DNA of 64,000 bases from contig JAQOTA010000069.1 in assembly GCA_029532415.1 (NCBI GenBank), positions 806,001 through 870,000 on the forward strand. The letters are read 5' to 3'. The translations under genes were made by a program, and so were the position numbers. The DNA is from Marasmius tenuissimus. Taxonomy: Eukaryota > Basidiomycota > Agaricomycetes > Agaricales > Marasmiaceae. Shown one piece after another: positions 23,038 to 34,644 of this stretch. The stretch's first letter is position 1; every line of letters starts with the position of its first letter. The notes beneath the pieces were generated by a model, which saw only the letters and a list, made by a program, of their open reading frames with translations, ran no database searches and was not told the DNA's origin.

Positions 23038-23876
23038 GCTCTGACTTGCAGTATGATGCACTGATATTGTAGTGAGCTGCCTCCCACTGGGCACCAGTCT
23101 ACAAGTACATACTCCTGCTATTGTTTTCCCTTGCTGTTCATGTACTTTCATTGACAGCTTCAAATCGTCTAAAAGATATGCTTAAAGCTACATAACAACC
23201 CCTCACACCTATATCGCTCGCACTGAATCCACTGTCCAGTCGACGCAGTTACTCTCCCAGATTACCAATCACCAATCTTCCAGGATTCTTCAACAAGCCT
23301 CCAAATACCCAAATACCCAAAGCTGTGTGAACGTTAGCCTCGAAATGTTCTGAATGGTCGCTAAGGTCAACAATGTGCACCAATAGACACCCATTTGAGC
23401 ATGACAGGAGGTGGGGCTATGGGTTCCCAGCCCATCTTATGATACAAAATAAGCATCAAAGTATGTTGGCCAAAATCTCTCATCTCTTGTTTTAATGTTA
23501 TCTCCGACACTCAACAAGGCCTCTGAGGCCTCTGATGGCTGACAAACCCTCAGTCATCTTGTTTTCTGTGGGTTTTGGAACCTTTCCCTGCAACTCACGC
23601 CAATCTCGTTGCATTTTCTCAGTTCAAGCGACCAATTACGGGGTCATTTCAATCCTGGGATTCATATTTAGATACAGCTACATTAGAGGACCAAAACAGT
23701 TGGTACAATCCTTTTCTGGGCTGTTAACCTTGGAGGGTGAGTAAATCTTTCTACATGTTTTGTAGGTTTTCTGACCTTTGAGGTAGTCACAAATACTTGG
23801 GCTCTGTGTTGTGTGCTAAAGTCGAGATAGTCAGTATGTCTGGACCACCCTGTCACCACCTCTCATTTTGATGTGT
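23038..23876. other. Unassigned sequence
   Basis: No gene or repeat recognised; short frames only. The bases following the LINE poly-A (GCTCTGACTTGCAG) do not recur near 17213. Confidence 0.4.
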
Positions 23877-24641
23877 TGTTACATCCATGCATCTTACCCT
23901 GGTCTATCTCACCTAGTCACATCACACTTGGCTAGTCACATCACCTCTGGACCCATTCCAAGTATTTCCGGGTACTTCCGGGCTATTATTCTAGTCCATT
24001 CCAACACCATTCCATCCCTGGCACTCAACCTTCACTTCCGCACTTCAGTCTCTCACACCAAGTCCATCCCCGGAACCTCTACTACTTCTGCCTCCACTTC
24101 CAGGACTCTTCCCATCTTATTCTGACTTATTCTGACTTACTTATCTCCGACTTCCGAGATATTCCCACGCTCACTTATTCTAGTCATATCTTCATTCCAT
24201 CACGCACTTATTCATTTCTGGTTCATTTCCCTTCTGGTACATTTCTCCCCGTATTTGACTTCCATATGATACATCAACCTTTCCCGCACTTGACTCACTT
24301 ATGATTCATTCATTTACTATAACCCTATATAAGCTCTATACTTCTATCCTGTATCAGAAGACTCGAAATCAACCAGAATCACCCTGGATCAACCAGGTTT
24401 CAATCTGGGTCAATCCCCATCATGACTCTAATGTCTTTTTTTCTCTCTCGCAACTTGTCCTCTTAGTTCAGTAGAAGGACAGCTCAGTTCATGGTGCTGT
24501 TGGTGAAACCTTCAGCTACTGTCTGCTCCAGATCCGTTGCTCCTACACTCCTTCATCATATCTCTTTCCTATCCATCTATCTGACAGCATATAAAACCCC
24601 ATATCTTATCTTATCCCTATCCAATCCGCACGATCCTAACA
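23877..24641 (+). mobile_element. Solo LTR, TGTTACATCC family, TSD TGTGT
   Basis: A 765-bp LTR beginning TGTTACATCCATGC and ending CGATCCTAACA. The exact duplication TGTGT lies at 23872-23876 and 24642-24646. A TATATAAGCTC box lies near 24326. This copy preserves the empty sequence of the site (TTATCCCTATCC near 24611) into which the young Copia has inserted in the copy at 32264-39087. Confidence 0.93.
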
Positions 24642-25649
24642 TGTGTACTGCTCACTTGACAGCTTTAACCCTCGCTTCAGGCTTGAAGGATCACCCCTTA
24701 TATTTCTCTGCCACTATCACTGCCCCACTACCTCCTCTTTTGCACCACTGTCCTAATTGCATTGTCAGACCAAGCTACAGCCTCTGAGCCACCAATCGAC
24801 AATCTTCTGTCTCCCCCAAGCTTTCCAAGGAGTTGTATAGCTTCAGTCAGGTTTGATTGTGCCTCTGACCCGTTGCCAGGATGACAGTCGTGCATTGTTG
24901 AGTAGAGTTTTGGGAATCGGTGGAATACGCGTATCCTGATGCCTTTGCAGGATTTTAGGTGTTTTGGGAGCCCTCGTTGCAGTCGTTCAAGGTACTGGTA
25001 TACGGGATAATTGTTCTGAAGGTCTCATTTCTTGTCTCATGGGATTAAACATGACAGCATGAAGGTATATTTTCTTGCTTTTCTGCAATATTGAGCTGAT
25101 GTTGGTGATTTTCTTCTGTTGTTGACTTTGGTAGGCTCATTGGTGGCTGAAAGCTTATCTATTGGGTTGGCCTGGTAAGCCTTTTGAATGACTGCAAATG
25201 AATGATTTTATTGATTTGCACAAAATAGGCCAAGCACAGAACTTAGAGATCAAAGACCAGCAGTTAAGAGATTGGGTGGAGAGATTAGGATTAGCGTAGT
25301 GATGACTGTGTAAATGCGCGATATACCCAAAGCTGTAAAATCAAGAGGAAGTAACACCTATCTCCACAGGTTGTGTGCTGGACAGGTTTGCAAAATGAAC
25401 AATACTGTATTCCGTACAGACCGCAGGGCTTGGTGGAAGACATAATTCAAATAAAAAAGGCTGTATAAGACCCAAGACATGGTGAGGGCAGATTAATGCT
25501 TGAGTGCTCACCAGCCCTGACCCTTGCATGAATCTGAGACACGTCCTATAGAGGATGCGTTCGCTCCAGTTAAGCCACAGGCCGCAGACTCGCTTGCTTC
25601 CGGAAATCTGGATGAGCTGAATGGAAAATCCAGACTGGCGGAGTGATGC
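24642..25649. other. Unassigned sequence
   Basis: Slightly richer in CG than the neighbouring LTRs, but with no frame above 105 codons and no recognisable motif. Nothing else is visible. Confidence 0.4.
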
Positions 25650-26739
25650 TGTCACAAATTGCCACTATTCTTTTGTCCTGTTCACCCCAGTGCCGGCTCT
25701 ACTTCCCCAGATCTTGCCATTTACTATCACCAGAGTCATTCCAATCAATTCTCCCATCAACATAGCATTGGCACCTGTCATCCTCATTTACTTATTGAGC
25801 CGTATCAGTTATTTTGGTCTTTCATCATGGAACAATCATCTTTTGATTTCTTTCTCATACCTTACCATCAGTTATAACTATACATATTTGGTTTGACTTC
25901 CCCGCTTTTTCTCTCATGGATACTTTTGACAGTTCTCATCATTTCATTCATTCCTTGTGATGCATATTCTCATATATACTCATGGTCTCTGTAGGTAGTT
26001 TCCCAGCTTGTCCACTTTGTCTCGTGCATTCTGGGGCACGCACCGATTGGGGAGTACTACCAGCGGTTTAACATCCAGGCAGATTTATCTTGCTTGTGCG
26101 GAGTGGAACCTGGTACCAGGGCACACGTACTGTACCGATGCTCAGAATTTGAGCGCGGATCCTCGCTTAACCGGCTTTCAGGCCTTATAGCTTATTTGAA
26201 GGCAAACCCTAGGGCGTTTGCCTTCCCCCCCCAAGCGGAAGCAGAAGGAGTTGGTTAAGTTGTCTGGGCTTCGCGCTGGAATTAGCTCCCCGTAGACTCT
26301 ACGGAGGGGTGTGCGGGCCCTTGCTGCCGAGCCTAGGCGGCGGGGGTGAAGGACGAGGGAGCAGGGGGCACCAGTGCGTCATAGCCCATTGACGATATAA
26401 CCCTATTTACCACAGAGTGTTGGTGAAACACTGTGGATACGTTCTGAGGAGCGGTTCTATGAGAGGCGCGCCTCCTTTCTAGTGGGGGTTCTAGTTATTA
26501 CGCATTTGTGGCATGCTGCATTTGTAAATAGCAACCGGACTGTGTTCGTACACCGGTATATAAGAATATGATCCAAAAAAAAAAAAAAAAAAAAAGTCCA
26601 CTTTGTCTCCCCACTGCTTGTAGCACTTGTGCTGGGTTGAGCTTTTGGCTGTTCAATCTACTCTTTTACTTTTCTATCACTTATCTCTGGGTGAGTTCAG
26701 GTGGCTTGAGAGGTTTCTTCACAGAGGCCATTCGTGACA
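25650..26739 (+). mobile_element. LTR, TGTCACAAA family, split by a LINE end
   Basis: Begins TGTCACAAATTGCC and ends GCCATTCGTGACA, matching the solo LTR at 5482-5991 once the insertion at 26024-26609 is removed. The flanks (GATGC on the left, AACGA on the right) do not match, so no TSD supports the outer ends. Confidence 0.88.
26010..26609 (+). mobile_element. LINE 3' end with 14-bp target duplication
   Basis: The insert (26024-26595, 572 bp) starts in the C-terminal part of ORF2 (codons for HSGARTDWG-type sequence in one frame, CLCGVEPGTRAHVLY in another). It contains the full 3' UTR and ends in about 20 A. GTCCACTTTGTCTC occurs at 26010-26023 and 26596-26609, an exact 14-bp TSD. The empty site, with one GTCCACTTTGTCTC, is in the sister LTR near 5844-5860. 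Confidence 0.96.
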
Positions 26740-26974
26740 AACGACCACAAAGAGATCAGCAGACAGAATCACTTTTCTTTTTTTGATGTTTGATATTGAG
26801 AATTGAGTAATTTTTGATTGAGGCAACGGAACAAGTTCACTAGTTGTTACATACATAGAGTCTCCCACTGTGTTGCAAATTCTACTGTCCAAGGATACAT
26901 GAATGGAAGTAATGGATGTCAGACCCAGATTGTACTAGATTGTTGGCCTTGGTAGTGGCAGTTGGCTCAGTCAT

Positions 26975-27223
26975 ATTGAGGCAGAGGTCCTGCCCACGCA
27001 GTGGCAGCATGGGACAGACTAGCTCACCTGGAGATAGGCTTAGAGGCAGCAACAAGAGTAGTAAAAGTACTGGTATTGCATGTAGACACAGAGCTACTTA
27101 TATACTATACAGAGGTGGCTGTAGCTACTATAACAGGAGTATATGGAAATAGCATAGATCATAGTAAAACAATTGAAGCATAGATGTGGCCCAATACAAC
27201 GATCCAGGAGTCCAGATTCAACA
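26975..27223 (-). repeat. 3' LTR of the old Copia
   Basis: About 249 bp, reading on the reverse strand TGTTGAATCTGGACTCC and ending ...CTCAATA. The terminal G has mutated (TATTGAGGCAG on the forward strand). A polypurine tract (AAGGGGGAG on the reverse strand) abuts it at 27224-27232. Confidence 0.9.
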
Positions 27224-27231
27224 CTCCCCCT

Positions 27232-27652
27232 TGCTAAGTGCGGCACAAGTAGAGCACAGAGTGTCTATTTGGACAAATAAAATTCAAGTCCAAAATGTTC
27301 TCTAAAAGTGGAGAACTTGACATGACCCAAATTCTTGGTAAACATGTCCGCAGGATTGTAGGCACCGTCAATAAAGAAAAGATCAACCTTGCAGTCTGAA
27401 ACACATTTGCGAATGTAGTGATAGCGAATATCAATGTGTTTGGTGCGACGTTCTTGAACTGGGTTAGAGGCAATGAAAATTGAGCATTGATTATCTTCAC
27501 ATATGGGTACAAGAGTCATATCAATCCCAGGTTCAGAGAGTAACTGTCGAATCCACACAGCCTGATGACTACAGTCGGATAGCGCCATGTATTCAGCTTC
27601 AGTGGATGAAAGCACAACAGTCTTCTGGGCATGTGATTGCCAACAGAAGATG
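27232..27652 (-). pseudogene. Old Copia RNase H C-terminus
   Basis: The reverse strand encodes the end of Copia RNase H: LSSTEAEYMALSDCSHQ, DNQCSIFIASNPVQERRTKH and GAYNPADMFTKNLG. It joins 46160 and beyond across the Gypsy insertion. In the young copy the second motif reads DNQGSIFIA; the Gly to Cys change (GGC to TGC) is one C-to-T step. Confidence 0.9.
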
Positions 27653-27657
27653 CCACC

Positions 27658-27895
27658 TGTGACGCTCAGATATGTATCGTTCTGATCTGCCTCAGCTACA
27701 TTCCCTAGTTATCTTTCTCCCCCTTGAAAACCTATCTCCTGCCTTATTCATCATTACTTATATCTTATTACTCATACCTTAGAAAACCTATATAAGTACA
27801 AGTACTTAGAGTAGACACCCCAGTTTTATCTGAATTGACCTTTACACTGTCATTTGGGTGACTCTGCGTGTGAACTAGCTCGTGCGACGTTCACA
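27658..27895 (+). repeat. Gypsy 5' LTR
   Basis: 238 bp, TGTGACGCTCAG...GACGTTCACA, with a CCTATATAAGTACAAG TATA-type promoter element near 27788-27803. Same length as the 3' LTR. Confidence 0.95.
27789..27797 (+). promoter_or_regulatory. TATA-like element of the Gypsy LTR
   Basis: CTATATAAG inside the 5' LTR, about 100 bp before the LTR end, matches a core promoter TATA box and is identical in the 3' LTR. A role in initiating element RNA is inferred from position. Confidence 0.6.
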
Positions 27896-28043
27896 TATTT
27901 TTGACAGCCCCAAGGCTCTCTCTACTCTAACTCTACTCTACTCTCTCTTCCCTGTCGACGCTCTGGTCAACCCCTGGCCTGATCAGCTGGGACTCTCCGA
28001 CATCGACAAGGACTTCAAAATCTCTACTAGACCACTACTCGCT

Positions 28044-29423
28044 ATGGCCGACTCTGCTTCTACCCGTTACAACCTCAGATGTCGAGGCGCGCATGGTAAG
28101 GATGAAGACCAAGCTCAAGACTATCTGCCCCGGTATGAGGACTCTACCATGCCTGGTGGTATGCAGCTGGGTTCCCCTGCCACTGGCACCCAACAGGAAC
28201 CAGGTGAGCTCTCTAATTTCCCGCTCTCTACTGAGGAATTAGTTAGCTCCAACGTTCCCCTGCACGGTCAGGCAGGGACACAGCCTTCGGGTGTAAGCCG
28301 GTCTGGGGAGGCCCTCTTGGCTCCTCGTGTATCCAGTAATCCTAATACCGAGAATATTGTACCTACTGAGGACGTCAGTAGTGATAGTACTGAAGGTACC
28401 CCCACACCTTCACCTTCGTTCAATAGAGGCCGTCATGCCAGTTCTGCAGAATTGAATCCCGAGGTACACAAAGCCATCCAATGGGCTGAGCGTGGCCTTA
28501 CTGCGAGACAATTGAATGATCTAGGAGCTTGTCAGACTAAAATCAGGGTCAGTGGAAGCGAATCCAGCAGCAAGGAAGAAGGATCTGGAATCCCTTACCT
28601 CGCCAAGGGAAAGTTTGTCGATAACCACCATGAAGTATCTGACGTGGAGTTGAACTCTGATGCCCACCATGCTGCAATTGAAAATTGGCGGATAATCCAG
28701 GACACCGGAGCCAACAACGATAAGAGCCCTGGTCAGGGAGCTGCTAATCAGCATGAATATAATTCCACAAGTGAAACTGAATCCACAGAAGGGGAAATCA
28801 AGCCTGAGCCCCAGTCCGACAACAAACCTAAAAAGTGCAAGCATAAGCCTGGTTGTCATGGTGGAAAGAAATCCAAAAGGTCCAAGGGCTGATCCAAGTC
28901 TAGGTCCAAGAAACAGGACAGTAAGAAAAGTTTGCGAAAAGACAAGGACACTTACCCGAAAGGAATGGGCAAATATCACGAGAAGAAGCTCAAGGAAGCC
29001 ACTTGTGGAAAGTCTAAGACGCCCAATGAGTTTAGACGCCGTCACAAGGAGAATGAAATCTTACCGTCCAACCAGATCCCAAGCAATAGCCGCCTAGCTA
29101 AAACCATCAAAGGACTTCAGAAGTCTGGTAAAAAGAAGAATAAAGCTTTGAAGAAAAGCCAGGACAGAAAAAAGAAGCGTAAGGCCTCGAGCTCCGAAAG
29201 CTCTGACTCACCTTACAGCTCAGACTCATCCCTGAGTGACCTGTCTGACAACAAATTGAGCTCTTCCCCAGATAGTTCTTCTAGCTCTGGGCCATCCTCG
29301 AACGACGACAGCACCTCTTCAGGTGACTCTAGCTATGATTTTGACTCAAGCACTGGCTCATCAAGCAGTGGACCTTCAAGTGGATTTACAAGTTCCAGTT
29401 CAAGTTCTGGAGAAAGCTATTGA
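28044..29423 (+). pseudogene. Gypsy gag N-terminal part, one in-frame stop
   Basis: The likely start is ATG 28044 (MADSASTRYNLRC); the frame is also open upstream to the LTR. The first 280 codons are polar and low in structure. A TGA at 28890-28892 interrupts the frame after a Lys-rich patch. It reopens in the same frame with another Lys-rich stretch and then a long Ser/Asp tract (from about 29190), ending at 29421-29423. Basic then serine-rich tails before the capsid are seen in basidiomycete Gypsy gag proteins. A downstream frameshift then leads to the capsid region. Confidence 0.8.
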
Positions 29424-29632
29424 GTCAGGTACCAAAGAGACAGAAGGAAAGCTAACCGTAAAAATACATTATATAAAAAGCGCTTGATTAAACCTGTACA
29501 GCTGCCTATGTGACAACGGTGAAGCCGACAGTGAGAAGTATAACAACTGGGTCATGAGAATATTTCAATACTGTCGCGAAGGGCACGTACCTAAGAAGGA
29601 ACAAGTAATCTTGGCTTTGAACTATCTTGAAG

Positions 29633-30554
29633 ATAAATGTTACAAATCTACCCACTATTCTTCACTTTCCTGATCCCTTGGTCAACATCCCTTTGTTTCC
29701 ACTTCTTTTCACACAGATACATGTCCCAGCATCACTGTATGATCCCCATTTCATTCTATGATGTTCCATATCATTCTTTCCTTGATACATTGTTACCTGT
29801 GTTCTCCACTGATGTGTACATGGTTCCCTTTGATCAGATCTATAGATACATCATTTATCCCTTTACAGTTCATTCCCATGATCATTGTACAGCTTAGGAC
29901 TGTCATATATACTCATGGTCACTTGTAGGTGTTGAGGCAGAGGTCCTGCCCACGCAGTGGCAGCATGGGACAGACTAGCTCACCTGGAGATAGGCTTAGA
30001 GGCAGCAACAAGAGTAGTAAAAGTACTGGTATTGCATGTAGATACAGAGCTACTTATATACTATACAGAGGTGGCTGTAGCTACTATAACGGGAGTGACT
30101 AGGAATAGCATAGATCATAGTGAAACAATTGAAGCATAGATGCGGCCCGATACAACAGTCCATATATCCGGTAGTCTGGATTCAACAGTAGGCAGTTCCC
30201 CAGCTTGTGCATTTTGTCCACACCGCTTGCCTAGCTTGTGCTATGTTGAGCAAGTACACCCCCCTCAACATAGCACAAGCTAGGCAAGCGGTATGGACAA
30301 AATGTACAAGCTGGGGAACTGTAAAGGGATAAATGATGTATCTATAAATCTGATCAAAGGGAACCATGTACACATCAGTGGAGAACACAGGTAACAATGT
30401 ATCAAGGAAAGAATGATATGGAACATCATAGAATGAAATGGGGATCATACAGTGATGCTGGGACATGTATCTGTGTGAAAAGAAGTGGAAACAAAGGGAT
30501 GTTGACCAAGGGATCAGGAAAGTGAAGAATAGTGGGTAGATTTGTAACAATAAA
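29633..30554. mobile_element. Palindromic LTR element (head-to-head arms), TSD ATAAA
   Basis: Starts TGTTACAAATCTACCC at 29638 and ends with its exact inverse, ...GATTTGTAACA, at 30549. The duplication ATAAA lies at 29633-29637 and 30550-30554. The forward arm (29638-30250, without the Copia LTR about 350 bp) and the reverse arm (30264-30549, 286 bp) agree almost base for base. They are separated by a 13-bp spacer. The forward arm has about 64 bp (around 29865-30193) that the reverse arm lacks. The forward arm is LTR-like and related to the solo LTR at 10149-10633. Confidence 0.88.
29925..30192 (-). mobile_element. Copia solo LTR, TSD GTAGG
   Basis: 258 bp (29930-30187), the reverse complement of the Copia LTR at 32975-33232 with few differences. 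The exact duplication GTAGG lies at 29925-29929 and 30188-30192. It sits in the forward arm of the palindromic LTR and is therefore younger than it. Confidence 0.95.
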
Positions 30555-31517
30555 GCCCTATTATTCTTTCTTCAGAAAGTAGCCCAAGATCACACGAAAT
30601 GGAACTTGCATACCTTCTGCATGGAGCTGTTCAACTATTGTTTCCCACTCAACTATTGAAGCATGCAACACGAGAAACTCAAAGGCTGCCGCCAAGGAAG
30701 CCAATCCGTGTCTGAATATGTTTATGAATTGGAAACTCTGTACAATCTAATCGGAGTAACCAGTAAGTGTGAAAAAGTAATCAAACTCTGGGACGGAATG
30801 AATGACTACTTACACGAGAAACTTGTGGACAACAAATATTTGAAAGAAGTCCGTAAGTGGAATGAAATTGTAAAGGAAGCTGAATGGTTCGAGATGTCCC
30901 GTGCTGAAGTAAGGTCTGAACAAAGGGACAAGGCCGAGAAGTGCTGGAACAAAGACAAACAAGACAAACCAAGGTATAAACATCGCAATAACTCACGCAA
31001 CGATTATCATCACAAGTCTCGTTTCAGGTCCAAGGGTCCAAGCAACCCGAGTGCCCGATTCAAGAGCTTTAATTGTGACTGTAATAATCGAGACAGCTAT
31101 TAAGACAAGCCATCAGGTCATAACAAGACTGACCAAAAAGTATCGAGAACTCACCAACGAGAAGAAAGCGCACCTTGATGCTAACAAGCTCTGTTACATT
31201 TGTGAAGAGCCCGGACACATGTCTCGAAACTGCCCTAAGAAGAATCTAGTCTTGTCTGGCAAACGGGGACCTCCGGGAGTGGCTATGAATAGTGTAGGAT
31301 TCAAACTTGACGGTATTGAAGACACAACCGAACCTGTTTACTTGTAAACTCAATCAGATGGAAGAGTCCCTTCCACTCTGAGTTCTCATACAACGACAGC
31401 GATGGTGAAACTGAGGATGAAGATAATATTGAGAACTTACCAGTCCTAGAGGATGTACCAGAATCTAGCCACTCTGACTGTTGAAATAACAGAGATGACC
31501 CCAATAGTGATGGCAGC

Positions 31518-32263
31518 ATGCCACAGCTCCAGGATGTTTCTGACTCTGAGTCTGACAACGAACCTGACAATTCGGATAAGGAGTCAGACCACAACTCTGA
31601 CAAAGAGAACTTACTGTCAGAACCCTGGTTGTCAAATACCAAGCTTGAATACCTCAACATCCTTGTTGAAAGTGTTAATGAATATCTACCCTGGTATCTG
31701 AAGGGTCCATTTTCGGCTCAGAATCTTGGACAGAACAGGAAGTACGTACGTGAATTCTTGCTTGAGGACTACTATGACACCAAACTCAACAGATCAAGCA
31801 AGTACTGCTGGGTTGGAGAGATGCAAGAATTGTTTGGACCAGCTGAGTCAGACCTTCGGAACTTTCTGTATAATGGGGTTACGGACCTCAACTGGAAGCC
31901 AGATCAGATCAATGACCTGGTTAGTCAATATGCTGAATTCATTTTGGAGGAATTGGCACCTTACCCAGGTGATATGGACATTTGGGGCGCGACCGACACC
32001 TGGAGGTTTAAGGTACGCAAGGCCCAACCAGAGTCCAATGAGCTGTATGAGATCTATGATAAGTTCTCATCATGCGAGCCGCTGATTATTGAAGCTTGCC
32101 TTCTCGAAAAGACAGGATTCAGGCTTGCCTCGTGGTATGCAAAGAGACATGCTGAACTGTGCAGAGATTTTGAGTTCATGCAGGACCAACCCCGGCAGAA
32201 TCCGGATTTGATTTGCGACCCTATAGGGAAAGTTCTTGCCATGTACCTAGCTACGGGGATCCC
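31518..32263 (+). pseudogene. Gypsy region between zinc knuckle and RT, first part
   Basis: An open frame of about 249 codons, acidic at its N-terminus and otherwise globular-looking (Trp/Tyr-rich, for example WVGEMQELFGPAESD). It is cut by the solo LTR at 32264 after codons for YLATGIP and continues at 39093 (YYPPLEHE). A protease would be expected here in Gypsy pol, but I see no D-S/T-G motif. Comparable long segments exist in basidiomycete Gypsy polyproteins; I do not know their function. Confidence 0.7.
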
Positions 32264-32974
32264 TGTTACATCCATGTGTCTTACCCTGGTCTATCTCACC
32301 TAGTCACGTCACACTTGGCTAGTCACCTCACCTCCAGACCCATTCCAGGTATTTCCGGGCTATTATTCTAGTCCATTCCAACGCCATTCCATCCCCGGCA
32401 CTCAACCTTCACTTCTGCACTTCAGTCTCTCACACCAAGTCCATCCCCGGAACCTTTGCCATTCCGCCTCCGCTTCCGGGACTACTTCCATTCTTCATTC
32501 TGACTTATTCTGACTTCCTTATCTCCGACTTCCGAGATATTCCCATGCTCACTTATTCTATTCATATCTTCATTCCATCACGCACTTATTCATTTCCGGT
32601 TCATTTCCCTTCCGGTACATTTCTCCCCGTGTTTGACTTCCATATGATACATCAACCTTTCCCGCACTTGACTCACTTATGATTCATTCATTTACTATAA
32701 CCCTATATAAGCTCTATACTTCTATCCTGTATCAAAAGACTCGAAATCAACCAGAATCAACCTAGATCAATCCCCATCATGACTCTAATGTCTTTTCTTC
32801 TCTCTCGCAACTTGTCCTCTTAGTCTAGTAGAAGGACAGCTCAGTTCATGGTGCTGTTGGCGAAACCTTCAGCTACTGTCTGCTCTAGATCCGTTGCTCC
32901 CACACTCCTTCATCATATCTCTTTCCTATCCATCTATCCGACAGCATATAAAATCCCATATCTTATCTTATCCC

Positions 32975-33232
32975 TGTTGAATCCGGACTCCCGGATATAT
33001 GGACCGTTGTATCGGGCCGCATCTATGCTTCAATTGTTTCACTATGATCTATGCTATTCCTAGTCACTCCTGTTATAGTAGCTACAGCCACACCTGTATA
33101 GTATATAAGTAGCTCTGTATCTACATGCAATACCAGTACCTTTACTACTCTTGTTGCTGCCTCTAAGCCTATCTCCAGGTGAGCTAGTCTGTCCCATGCT
33201 GCCATTGCGTGGGCAGGACCTCTGCCTCAACA
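32975..33232 (+). repeat. Young Copia 5' LTR
   Basis: 258 bp, TGTTGAATCC...GCCTCAACA, with a TATA-like GTATATAAGTAG near 33100-33111. GGTTATGGGCCCCGG follows immediately and occupies the primer-binding-site position; I did not assign a tRNA. Confidence 0.95.
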
Positions 33233-33537
33233 GGTTATGGGCCCCGGTGCCCTATCGATGTGCCCTGCGATGGCAGCTCTCTAGGATGTGCACCTTTACT
33301 GAGTGCTGTCTATGATGATGCGCTATTGTGGTTGTTGCACTCGATAACCATCATGACTGCTTGATTGCTGTCGTGATGGGCAGACCGTTAACACCGGTAC
33401 TGGACCTGTGTTGTCGACATCTTGATTGATGTTTGGCACTGATGGATCATGTCCTCAACAATGGTTGATGGCTGTTGCCATTGATTGTGCAGTGATTTCT
33501 TTTATCATTGCCTATGATGATGAACATAAGCTGATCG

Positions 33538-34626
33538 TTGTTTTATCTCCAGATCGCTATGGCTCCTGTTATGTCTACCCTTATCCCCACCGTTGAGGTC
33601 TTCAGCAGTGTCTACTGGCGCAAGTGGTCCAAGGGTCTTGGTACTTATGCCATGATCAACGAGTTCTACGACCATTACACCAACGACGATCCTGAACCTG
33701 ATGCACCCGAGAAACCTACCGAACCATCTGAACCCAAGCCAACTACTCGCACTGTCACAGTTCCTGCTCATGAAGGTGGAGAAGCTACTCGATGTACAGA
33801 GACAGTCTCTCCTACTGATGAGCAGATGCAGCAGTATGGTAGGGACCTTGAGCAGTATGCTAAGGATTTGGAAAGGTACGAGAAGGATCTTCTCAGACAC
33901 GAGAAGGACCATCGACGTTGGAAGAAGTATGAATTCAAGGCCATGGGCGCACTACGTGCCACCACTACCATTGCCGTGCAGAGTATTATTGAGGATGATG
34001 ATACGGCTTGGAACGCTTGGGAGAAGATCAAGGCTCGTTATGGTCAACAGACTTCTGTCTCTGTTTGGGCTGACTTCAAGTCGGTCATGGAGTTTCATTT
34101 GTCCGGTGGTAACCCCGTTCCTGAGATTGCCAGACTCGAACTTCTGTTCGGCCAACTCTCTGAAGCGCAGATCGAACTCCCTACCCTTGTCAAAGCCATG
34201 CTCCTCCTCTCTATCATTCCACAGTCATGGGCCAACGCTCGTGAATTCGCTACCAATGGTAACTCGCCAGCTGATCTTACTTTCGAAGTGGCTCGTGATG
34301 CTGTCATTAACCACTACAAAGCTCGGAAACCCGCTCCTCTCGCGTCACGCATCTCTTCTGTCAAGAAGAAGGACAAAGACCCGAAGTTTAACCAGCAGTC
34401 TAATCCTCCTTCGTCATCGTCTAACAATAACAACCAGTCTAATAATGACAACGACCAGAAGAAGAAGAACAACCGACGTGGCAGGAAGAAGAAGGGTGAT
34501 TCTCAGGACAACAAGGGTGACTCCTCTCACAAGGGTCATTCTCATATCACGTCCCTCGCTCATTTGTCCATCTCCTCACCCCCCATTATTCCTGATACTC
34601 TATCTGTTGCACATCCCATGAACTGA
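33538..34626 (+). CDS. Copia gag (UBN2-like) protein
   Basis: A 362-codon frame; the ATG at 33538 or 33559 (MAPVMSTLIPTVEVF) is the likely start, the second matching the old copy. The middle resembles Copia gag (WNAWEKIKARYGQQT, ARLELLFGQLSEAQIELP, KAMLLLSIIPQSW). It ends in an Asn/Lys-rich basic tail with no zinc knuckle. The protein would form the virus-like particle. The stop TGA at 34624-34626 lies in the same frame as pol and is also present in the old copy (at 49895-49897, reverse), so gag may be released here on purpose. Confidence 0.85.
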   Translation: MFYLQIAMAPVMSTLIPTVEVFSSVYWRKWSKGLGTYAMINEFYDHYTNDDPEPDAPEKPTEPSEPKPTTRTVTVPAHEGGEATRCTETVSPTDEQMQQYGRDLEQYAKDLERYEKDLLRHEKDHRRWKKYEFKAMGALRATTTIAVQSIIEDDDTAWNAWEKIKARYGQQTSVSVWADFKSVMEFHLSGGNPVPEIARLELLFGQLSEAQIELPTLVKAMLLLSIIPQSWANAREFATNGNSPADLTFEVARDAVINHYKARKPAPLASRISSVKKKDKDPKFNQQSNPPSSSSNNNNQSNNDNDQKKKNNRRGRKKKGDSQDNKGDSSHKGHSHITSLAHLSISSPPIIPDTLSVAHPMN

Positions 34627-34644
34627 TCCTGGGATCCACTCCAC

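Larger units (their letters stand above)
29424..31347 (+). pseudogene. Gypsy gag capsid and zinc knuckle, split
   Basis: Capsid-like codons lie at about 29424-29637 (QRDRRKANRKNTLYKKRL, then EGHVPKKEQVILALNYLE in shifting frames). They continue at 30550 (KALLFFLQKVAQDHTKW) through 30663-31103 (VSEYVYELETLYNLIG). The split is the palindromic LTR at 29638-30549 with TSD ATAAA. A zinc knuckle CYICEEPGHMSRNC (C-x2-C-x4-H-x4-C) lies at about 31192-31233. Stops at 30657-30659 and 31101-31103 and several frameshifts inactivate it. Confidence 0.85.
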
